From contig JAVSML010024327.1 in assembly GCA_038503035.1 (NCBI GenBank), positions 62,001-126,000 of the forward strand: a stretch of DNA of 64,000 nucleotides. The letters are read 5' to 3'. The DNA comes from Crocodylus rhombifer (lineage: Eukaryota; Chordata; Crocodylia; Crocodylidae). This document shows, piece by piece, positions 56,960 to 64,000 of this stretch (positions are counted from its first letter, which is position 1; each line of letters starts with the position of its first letter). A program made the translations under genes and the position numbers. The notes below the pieces were generated by a model. That model was not told the origin of the DNA. It was given only the letters and a program-made list of their open reading frames with translations, and ran no database searches.

Positions 56960-59735
56960 GACCATGTGGAAACCTGGTGGGATCCATCCCACAACTGGGC
57001 GGTACATATTGAGGGCTATAGATTGTACAGAAAGGACAGAGTGGGGAAAAGAGGGGGAGGGGTTGCGCTCTATGTTAAGGAGCAATATACATCAACCCTC
57101 ATCAAGACAGAATCAAAGGATGAGGAAGTAGAAGGACTGTGGGTTAGGCTACATGGGGGGCAAGGAGAAAAGGATTTGGTGGTAGGGGTCTGCTACAGAC
57201 CCCCACATCAAGGGGAAGAAATAGATTTGGGGCTCCTGAGGCAACTCTCAGAGACCATAAAAGCTAAAGAGGCGGTGGTCATGGGGGACCTAAACTACCC
57301 GGACATCTGCTGGGAGACACAGACAGCAAAGTCCCACCGCTCACGCAGGTTTCTAACCTGTGTACAGGACCTCCACCTGACGCAGGAGGTACATGGTCCC
57401 ACTAGGGGGAATGCCTTACTGGATCTGGTATTGGCAACGGGGGATGACATAGTAGGGGACCTACAGATCGGTAGTCATCTGGGGGACAGTGATCACCTAA
57501 TAGTACAATTCAACATAAGGCGTCGAGTGAGTAAGGTAACCAGTAGGGTGAACGTGCTGGACTTTAGGAAAGCTGATTTCAGCAAACTCAGGCGATTAGT
57601 GAAGGATGCACTGCAGAGTAGTAGTTTTGAAATGATGGGAGCCCAAGAAGGGTGGCTGTGCCTTAAGGAAGCTATCCTTCGAGCACAAAGCGAGACGATC
57701 CCCGTGCGAGGTAAAAGAGGGAAAGGGGCCAGGAGGCTTCCCTGGCTGACCAGAGAAATCCAGGGCAGACTAAGGGCCAAAAGGGGAGCACATAAAAAGT
57801 GGAAACAGGGAGAGATCACCAAAGAGGAATATACCTCTTCTGCTCGTGCTTGTAGGGAGGCAGTTAGACAGGCCAAAGCTACCATGGAGCTGAGGATGGC
57901 AACCCAAGTAAAAGACAATAAGAAATTGTTTTTTAGATATATAGGGAGTAAAAGGAAGGCCCAGGGAGGAATAGGACCCCTGCTAAATGGGCAGAAACAA
58001 TTGGTGACGGACAGAGGGGACAAAGCTGAACTCCTCAACGAGTTCTTCGCCTCAGTGTTCCTAAGTGAGAGGCATGACAAGTCTCTCACTGGGAGTGTAG
58101 GGAGGCAGCAGCAAGGCACCAGACTTCCATGCGTGGACCCTGAGGTGGTGCAGGGTCACTTGGAGGAACTGGATGCCTTTAAGTCGGCAGGCCCGGATGA
58201 GCTCCATCCGAGGGTACTGAAGGCACTGGCCGACATCATTGCAGAGCCACTGGCGGGAATATTTGAACGCTCGTGGTGCACGGGTCAAGTCCCGGAGGAC
58301 TGGAAAAGGGCCAATGTGGTTCCCATTTTCAAGAAGGGGAGGAAGGAGGACCCGGGTAACTATAGGCCAGTCAGTCTCACCTCCATCCTTGGCAAAATCT
58401 TTGAGAAAATCATCAAGGCTCACATTTGTGAGAGCCCGGCAGGACAAATTATGCTGAGGGGAAACCAGCACGGGTTCGTGGCAGGTAGATCGTGCCTGAC
58501 CAATCTAGTCTCTTTTTATGACCAGGTCACAAAACGCCTCGACGCAGGAGGAGGGGTGGATGTCGTATACTTGGACTTCAGGAAGGCCTTTGACACGGTA
58601 TCCCACCCCATACTGGTGAACAAGTTAAGGGGCTGTGACTCGGATGACTGCACAGTCCGGTGGGTGGAAAATTGGCTGGAGGGTCGCACCCAGAGAGTTG
58701 TGGTGGATGGGTCGGTTTCGACCTGGAAGAGTGTGGGCAGTGGGGTCCCGCAGGGCTCGGTGCTTGGACCGATACTCTTTAATGTCTTCATCAGCGACTT
58801 GGACGAGGGGGTGAAATGTACTCTGTCCAAGTTTGCAGATGACACTAAGCTATGGGGCGAAGTGGACACGCCGGAGGGCAGGGAACAGCTGCAAGCAGAC
58901 CTGGACAGGTTAGACAAGTGGGCAGAAAACAACAGAATGCAGTTCAACAAGGAGAAATGCAAAGTGCTGCATCTAGGGAGGAAAAATGTCCAGCACACCT
59001 ACAGCCTAGGAAATGACCTGCTGGGTGGCACGGAAGTGGAAAGGGATCTTGGAGTCCTAGTGGACTCCAAGATGAACATGAGTCGGCAGTGTGACGAAAC
59101 CATCAGAAAAGCCAATGGCACTTTATCGTGCATCAGCAGATGCATGACAAATAGGTCCAAGGAGGTGATACTTCCCCTCTATCGGGCGCTGGTCAGACCG
59201 CAGCTGGAGTACTGCGTGCAATTCTGGGCGCCGCACTTCAAGAAGGATGCGGATAACCTGGAGAGGGTCCAGAGAAGGGCCACTCGTATGGTTAAGGGCC
59301 TGCAGGCCAAGCCCTATGAGGAGAGATTAGAGAAACTGGACCTTTTCAGCCTCCGCAAGAGAAGGTTGAGAGGCGACCTGGTGGCTGCCTATAAGTTCGT
59401 CAGGGGGGCACAGAAGGGAATTGGTGAGTATTTATTCACCAAGGCGCCCCCGGGGGTTACAAGAAATAATGGCCACAAGCTAGAGGAGAGCAGATTTAGA
59501 TTAGATATTAGGAGGAACTTCTTCACAGTTCGAGTGGCCAAGGTCTGGAACGGGCTCCCAAGGGAGGTGGTGCTCTCCCCTACCCTGGGGGTATTCAAGA
59601 GAAGGTTGGATGTGTATCTAGCTGGGGTAATGTAGGCCCAGCACTCTTTCCTGCTTATGCAGGGGGTCGGACTCGATGATCTATTGAGGTCCCTTCCGAC
59701 CCTAGCATCTATGAATCTATGAATCTATGAATCTA
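56960..59735 (+). mobile_element. CR1-C copy, 5'-truncated, young-looking
   Basis: Starts inside the endonuclease at the ITETWW block and runs without a frame break to the end of ORF2. A 100-bp 3' UTR follows (CTTTCCTGCTTATGCAGGGGGTCGG, ACTCGATGATCTATTGAGGTCCC) with a tail of at least three ATGAATCT octamers at 59708-59735. The octamer tail and unbroken frame suggest a recent insertion. No target duplication is evident, as is usual for CR1. Confidence 0.93.
56966..59635 (+). CDS. CR1-C ORF2, 889 codons open, N-terminus missing
   Basis: The frame is open from upstream of 56966 (a GTG is the first start-like codon) to TAG at 59633-59635. The endonuclease part covers residues 1-185. The ETW glutamate is at residue 2, YRPP at 77-80, MGDLN at 106-110 and GDSDH at 173-177. 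The first 40-50 residues of the domain, with the catalytic Asn, are missing. The linker has KKLFFRYIGSKRKAQGG. The reverse transcriptase has NYRPVSLTSILGK, YLDF at 535-538, GVPQGSVLGP at 593-602 and FADD at 623-626, all with canonical residues. The thumb-like C-terminus ends in a LDVYLAGVM block. It is a mobile-element gene, not a host gene. It cannot prime autonomously with a partial endonuclease, and it lacks the 5' UTR and ORF1. Confidence 0.92.
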   Translation: METWWDPSHNWAVHIEGYRLYRKDRVGKRGGGVALYVKEQYTSTLIKTESKDEEVEGLWVRLHGGQGEKDLVVGVCYRPPHQGEEIDLGLLRQLSETIKAKEAVVMGDLNYPDICWETQTAKSHRSRRFLTCVQDLHLTQEVHGPTRGNALLDLVLATGDDIVGDLQIGSHLGDSDHLIVQFNIRRRVSKVTSRVNVLDFRKADFSKLRRLVKDALQSSSFEMMGAQEGWLCLKEAILRAQSETIPVRGKRGKGARRLPWLTREIQGRLRAKRGAHKKWKQGEITKEEYTSSARACREAVRQAKATMELRMATQVKDNKKLFFRYIGSKRKAQGGIGPLLNGQKQLVTDRGDKAELLNEFFASVFLSERHDKSLTGSVGRQQQGTRLPCVDPEVVQGHLEELDAFKSAGPDELHPRVLKALADIIAEPLAGIFERSWCTGQVPEDWKRANVVPIFKKGRKEDPGNYRPVSLTSILGKIFEKIIKAHICESPAGQIMLRGNQHGFVAGRSCLTNLVSFYDQVTKRLDAGGGVDVVYLDFRKAFDTVSHPILVNKLRGCDSDDCTVRWVENWLEGRTQRVVVDGSVSTWKSVGSGVPQGSVLGPILFNVFISDLDEGVKCTLSKFADDTKLWGEVDTPEGREQLQADLDRLDKWAENNRMQFNKEKCKVLHLGRKNVQHTYSLGNDLLGGTEVERDLGVLVDSKMNMSRQCDETIRKANGTLSCISRCMTNRSKEVILPLYRALVRPQLEYCVQFWAPHFKKDADNLERVQRRATRMVKGLQAKPYEERLEKLDLFSLRKRRLRGDLVAAYKFVRGAQKGIGEYLFTKAPPGVTRNNGHKLEESRFRLDIRRNFFTVRVAKVWNGLPREVVLSPTLGVFKRRLDVYLAGVM

Positions 59736-60435
59736 TGTCTATACAGCAGTGGCAGCCTGACCCAGCCAGCTGCTCTGGATCCCATCTTAGTCACTTGTTC
59801 CAAACCTGGAAATACACTGGTGAGGCTGCTCCAAGGGCATCTCCAACAGGTGCTATGAAGCACACCAGAGACTGAGGCATCGAGGACAGCTGCAGAAGGA
59901 CACCCTGGAGTGGTCTCATCAAGGTTTTTTGGGGTTTGGAGCAAGCCGATAGAAGTGGATGGCAAGTAGGGCATACTCCAGATACAATCTCGACACACGC
60001 TACATCACTTGACCAATATGACACAGGAAGTAAAGAATGAAACCAAAGCCTGGTCTCTCAGTAGCGTAACCACTAAGCCATCCTTTCACTTCTAAGACAG
60101 TTTGTGCCATAAAGAGACCATGCAAAGGATTTAGGTCTAGATAATGTACTCTACTGAGACAAGGGAGAGCTGGGCAAATTCCCAGATGAGCCACAAACCT
60201 CTTGTGTGACCCTGGGCAGGTTACTTGATCCATTCTCAGCCTGCTGCATTGCCCAGCTTACAGACAATTGTCTGTCTCACAGCAGAGATATGAGTGGTCA
60301 CTCCAACTGAACTGTTGTGAAGATAAAATCCAGGAGTAATTGGGCAATGCTGAGATGCTACCAAGAAGAGTTCTAGGTTTGTTTATTTTTTACCCCAGGA
60401 TCCAGCAAATACTTTTTTCAAATAAAATAAAATAA
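59736..60435. other. No gene; tRNA-like repeat scrap near 60040-60085
   Basis: A CTCTCAGTAGCGTAACCACTAAGCCATCC stretch resembles the reverse complement of a tRNA-derived SINE head, as at 61640-61920. Short AATAAAATAAAAT repeats occur at 60420-60437. Confidence 0.4.
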
Positions 60436-60447
60436 AATGGTAAGCAA

Positions 60448-61300
60448 CGTAGAGGGCAGGGAGCAAGTCCAGGTGGATTTGGACAGGCTGGGGAAGTGGG
60501 CGGACAGAATAGGATGCAGTTTAACAAAGATAAGTGCCATGTGCTGCACCTGGGGAGGAAAACTCATCAACACTCCTATAGCCTGGGAGGTGCCACTCTA
60601 AGTAGCACAACTGCAGAAAGGGATCTCAGAGTCGTAGTCGACTCCAAAATGAACATAAGTCCCCAGTGTCATTAAGGAATAAGTTAAGCTAACTGCGCTC
60701 GAACTTGCATAAGGAGGCGCATCACAAACAGGTCTAGAGAGGTGATACTTCCCCTCTATGTGGCATTGGTCAGGCTGCACTTGGAGCACTGTGTCCAGTT
60801 TTGGGCACCACATTTCAAGAGGGATGTGGGTAACCTGAAAAGGGCTCAGAGGAGGGCCACCCATCTAGTTAAAGGCCTACAGGAAAAACCATACAAGAAC
60901 CGATTGAAGGACCTGAATCTCTTCAGCCTCCACAAAAGAAGGCTCAGAGGTGATCTTGTGACTGTCTACAAACTCATCGGGGGGGCACAGCAGGAAATAG
61001 GGAGCACAATATTTACCAGGGTGCCCATCGGGGTAACTAGAGACAATGGCCACAAACTGAAGAAGAGCAAATTTAGACTGGACATCGGGAAAAAATTCTT
61101 TACAATGGGGTTTGCCAAAATATGGAATATGCTGCCAAGGAAAGTGATGCTTTCCCCTTCCCTGGAGGGATTTAAGAGGACATTGGACAACCACCTGGCT
61201 GGGGTCATCTGAACCCAGCACTCTTTCCTACCCAGGGCAAGGGGTCAGACTCAATGATCTAATAGGTCCCTACCAACCCTAAAATCTATGAAATCTATGA
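60448..61300 (+). mobile_element. CR1-C copy, 5'-truncated
   Basis: Begins near the LQADLDRL-like block after FADD (GGGCAGGGAGCAAGTCCAGGT) and continues to the ORF2 end. The frame 60742-61212 (156 codons) is unbroken and encodes ALVRLHLEHCVQFWAPHFKRDV, RRLRGDLVTVYK, KFRLDIGKKFFTMGFAKIWN and a NHLAGVI end. Upstream, small indels break the frame around 60500-60690. The tail ends in AAAATCTATGAAATCTATGA near 61300. Confidence 0.9.
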
Positions 61301-61635
61301 AAATAAATCCCTTCTGTGGGTCTGTATTATATAAAAGAATGAAGATTTTTTAAATGCTACATTCAGCTAACTACATGGTACACTGCTTTGCTATGACCAA
61401 CCATAACAGAAGCCTTTATAATAGGCTGCTATCCCTACCAGAAGCTTTGCAATGCAACTAAGAAATGTTATGCTATCGTGTAAAAATAGCTAAAGACTAT
61501 ATAACCCTATTTTCCTATCATTTTTTGCCATAACTTTTGGAATTGCATGAATACTGGAGATACTTCAATTAGAATTAAACTATTTATTTCTATTTTAGCA
61601 GACATATCTTGCATATAAAATACCCAGGACTTCCC
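61301..61635. other. No recognised feature
   Basis: AT-rich intergenic DNA. Nothing supported. Confidence 0.4.
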
Positions 61636-61639
61636 CTTC

Positions 61640-61920
61640 CCAAGTGAACACCCTAATTACTAGGCTAAAAAGTCATATTTGCTTTCTCCCCGCCTTTCCC
61701 TCCAGGAATCTGGAGTTCTCTCCACAGAACAACTTTCGCAGGAGGGATGGAGTATGACAACCTTATCCTCTTCCCTCCCCCCTAGAAAATGAAAACCTGG
61801 TGGCTGAGATGTTCTCCAGTAAAAAGGTGAGAGATGTGGGTCTGAGACCCTTTAGGGAGAGGGTCGCTCTTTTTCCATAGAGTGAGTGCTCTAACCTACT
61901 AAGCTTCTTCATAACAGAAG
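61640..61920 (-). repeat. tRNA-like SINE pieces (two)
   Basis: At 61640-61690 the plus strand reads CAAGTGAACACCCTAATTACTAGGCTAAAAAGTCAT. At 61828-61910 it reads GTGAGAGATGTGGGTCTGAGACCC ... GTGAGTGCTCTAACCTACTAAGC. The reverse complement of the second resembles a tRNA-derived SINE head (AGTGGTTAGAGCACTCA type). Two tandem diverged copies of the same head are likely. They are not functional tRNA genes because the stems do not fold cleanly. Confidence 0.5.
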
Positions 61921-62390
61921 AAATCCTTTTACACATCACTGGGCACCGCCAAATTTTGTGCAGAGCTCAGTCCCAAAGGGGCATTTTAGGCATGCTCTGC
62001 AAACAACTGGATCGAGGTCTTCTCCAGGCGCAGGTGCAAGAACGCCTGGTTTATGGAACCTGATGAGACTTGGGCGTAAGGCAAGCACCAAGTTGCGCAG
62101 CACTCTCAAGACCAAGGAGTTTCTGGGCAAGTGCAGAAGCAGAACCTTGGATATATTTGGGGCCATTATAGGTCAAAACATAAAGCATCCCTGAAGTTTT
62201 GGTGCCCATCAAGTTACAGAGCAACTGACTGAGGATTTCTAGGATCACAGTTTTGGGCTTCAGTCATAAAAACTCACCCAAGTCCTACTTAGGTCTCTAA
62301 CTCCTTCATTGAGATCTGGCCCTTAACCTCTCAGTTCCTTACCTGTATACCAGTATTATTTTCTATATAACAAAGGTATTGTGGCGACCA
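61921..62390. other. No recognised feature
   Basis: Intergenic DNA with short unmatched frames on both strands. Confidence 0.4.
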
Positions 62391-62394
62391 GTTA

Positions 62395-62605
62395 AATCCA
62401 TGTCTGTAAGGAGCTTAGAGGCTACCGCTTTGAGGCTCCTGTAATAGGCCAGATTCCTCCTAAGTTGGATTGTTACTTAAATGATCTCATTGAAAACACC
62501 ATGCAGGAAGTGGCACTAACACACACGGCACAGTTCAAGAACATTAGCCGCAAACTGTTCACCAAAGAGGTGCGAACCAGGAATAATATGCTTGCTGAAG
62601 AATGA
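62395..62605 (+). other. Short coding-like frame of unknown origin
   Basis: After a TAA at about 62392, a frame of about 70 codons opens. It encodes RGYRFEAPVIGQIPPKLD, NDLIENTMQEVALTHTAQF and KNISRKLFTKEVRTRNNM, and ends at a TGA near 62603. Its balanced residue use looks more protein-like than neighbouring frames. An A9 run lies at 62661-62669. It has no obvious splice sites. It may be a processed pseudogene scrap or a chance frame. I do not recognise the protein. Confidence 0.3.
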
Positions 62606-63825
62606 ACAAAGGAAACTAGAGAGTATATGCCATGCTCTTCATGAGCGCGGTGGGGAGGAGGAAAAAAAAAGTTCATCTGAAATTATTTATTACAATTTAT
62701 TTCCTCAGATCTATTTTTAATCCCATCTCTTCAGAAAGAAATCTGTCTCTCTTGGGTTGGTTTATATGCTTTGCTTCAGTATACTTCCCTGGTTACCAAT
62801 TTCATATGTTAATCAGCCTTTGCATCAATCACAGCTAAATTACTTTAGTATCTAAGTCCAAAGCTACATATCCTCCTGACATTCAGCTTAGAGTCCAATA
62901 TGTAATAACCTGACATGATTTTATGTAATAACCTGACATGATTTTGACAACGGTGGGGGGGAGTTAATTGATTTGTATTCTTTGCTTAGTTCTTAATGAA
63001 TTCAGGGTTCTAGTGATGCCAACAGATTAAACAGCTTGATTTTTCCCATTCTTTCAACTGGCATGCCCTCTCTGGGTTGTAGCCTCCGGTTTTTTCAGCG
63101 ATGCTTCAGTTTCTCTAGCTACATAATTTGTTTCAGATCTTAAAGTGCACCCTCACATCCAAAAAGCTTCGCTTTCCTATCATTCTTCATTGTTTTGCCC
63201 ATCAGTAACATATGCCTACCACATTCGTTATACATAGTCTCAGATCCTGCTGCATTTGTCCATTTGCTGTGAAACATCATGTCCAATAAAAGGAACTTTT
63301 AGATACATTTTGTCCGGGATTTTATTCTCCAGTTAAGATCTGTTATATATTATTCTTTCTAAGCCAGAATATCTTCAGTACTGGATAGTTTCCCTGCAAA
63401 TTATTGGGACATTTATTTCAGGAAACCATTCATCATAATCCCCTATTCATCTCCTCAGCCTTTTAGCTACTTTCAAGATACTAACATACATTAGTTGCAG
63501 ACTTCTTCGAAGGGAAAGGATTTTAAAAAGCAGAATATTTAGTGCCCATATGCAGCTCCTTTAAGATGGATTGTTCTTTGAAGACTATATTATGTAGAAA
63601 TTCAATCATTTTTAAGACATTGGGATCTCCTTCTCTGCCACTTAATCTCTATTAGATTGTTTTAGCATGACAAAGTGTTAGGGAACAAATTCACAACAAT
63701 GAAGTGATAGAGATGGGTTGCATTCTTTCCTTTATATTTTTTTCCCCGCCACTTGACAAGCAAACCTGTTTATAAATCCTGGTTATAATCTAAAAAGAAA
63801 ATGCTAAGACTTTCTTTGGAATACA
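62606..63825. other. No gene; perfect 23-bp tandem duplication at 62900-62945
   Basis: The sequence at 62900-62922 (ATGTAATAACCTGACATGATTTT without its last 3 bases is the core) is repeated exactly at 62923-62945. Otherwise AT-rich intergenic DNA. Confidence 0.5.
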
Positions 63826-63834
63826 CTATAAAAA

Positions 63835-64000
63835 TCAGAGATGGAAAGGATTTAGTAGATTATCCCTTCCACCCCACTGCAGTGCAGCGCTGCATCATGT
63901 CCCACCTCAGTTTTCTCCAGTTTTAGATGGCGTGTGTGCCTTCTGTTCTGGACATACGAGTCATCTCCAATAGGGACAGGCAATTTAATTTGTGCAAGAA
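63835..64000 (-). repeat. Old CR1 tail relic
   Basis: The plus strand ATCAGAGATGGAAAGGATTTAGTAGATTATCCC with TTCCACCCC resembles the reverse complement of the end of an old CR1 3' UTR. It may continue beyond the window. Confidence 0.45.

Noticed and set aside
57493..58119. 208-codon minus-strand frame inside CR1-C
   Set aside because: Antisense of the intact ORF2; no domain, and its composition follows from the sense codons.

Overview
The window looks like a repeat-dense, gene-poor stretch of an amniote (reptile) genome. It holds many CR1 non-LTR retrotransposons of several ages and subfamilies, old MIR-like SINEs, hAT-type DNA transposon remains, and a Tx1-like LINE. The CR1 subfamilies, their octamer tails and the tRNA-like repeat best fit a crocodilian, with a turtle as the alternative. 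This is inference from remembered repeat families; no database was searched. No host protein-coding gene, rRNA, functional tRNA, CRISPR array or prokaryotic operon could be supported.

Layout. 1-11 kb: a 5'-truncated CR1-A copy (minus), a CR1-B copy (minus), a very old L3/CR1-like relic near 7-7.8 kb, scattered MIR-like SINEs and long featureless AT-rich DNA. 11.6-20.5 kb: a stacked nest. An old CR1 is split by a younger CR1-C insertion, then comes an inverted-repeat block, a degenerate hAT transposase (minus), and a nearly complete CR1-A copy (plus) with both ORF1 and ORF2. 21-30 kb: a GC-rich dispersed repeat, two further CR1-A fragments, a G-rich stretch running into a 400-base assembly gap (27792-28191), and a small TIR element. 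30.3-32.8 kb: a CR1-A copy with its true 5' end and an internal deletion that removes ORF1 and most of the endonuclease. 35.7-38.8 kb: a decayed Tx1-like LINE (minus) interrupted by another repeat. 38.8-42.8 kb: three CR1-B segments in minus/plus/minus order. 45-49 kb: a hAT MITE with a perfect 8-bp target duplication and a foldback element with 60-bp inverted repeats. 49.9-54.0 kb: the longest CR1-A copy, with 5' UTR, an esterase-like ORF1, ORF2 and 3' tail. 54.5-64 kb: a fragment of another LINE, a young-looking CR1-C copy with an uninterrupted 889-codon ORF2, another CR1-C fragment, tRNA-like repeat pieces and a short unrecognised coding-like frame.

How the parts relate. All recognisable coding capacity belongs to mobile elements. 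CR1-A has the two-gene plan of the clade: ORF1 with a coiled-coil-like stretch and an SGNH/esterase-like domain, and ORF2 with an AP-type endonuclease followed by a reverse transcriptase. Only the ORF2 at 56966-59635 is still open with an intact reverse transcriptase active site, and that copy lacks the first part of its endonuclease, so no element here looks autonomous. The transposases and the remaining ORFs carry frameshifts, stops or active-site changes.

The most notable observations are the long open CR1-C reading frame, the esterase-type ORF1, the internally deleted CR1-A copies, the sandwich of opposed CR1-B segments, and the inverted-repeat block next to the hAT transposase.
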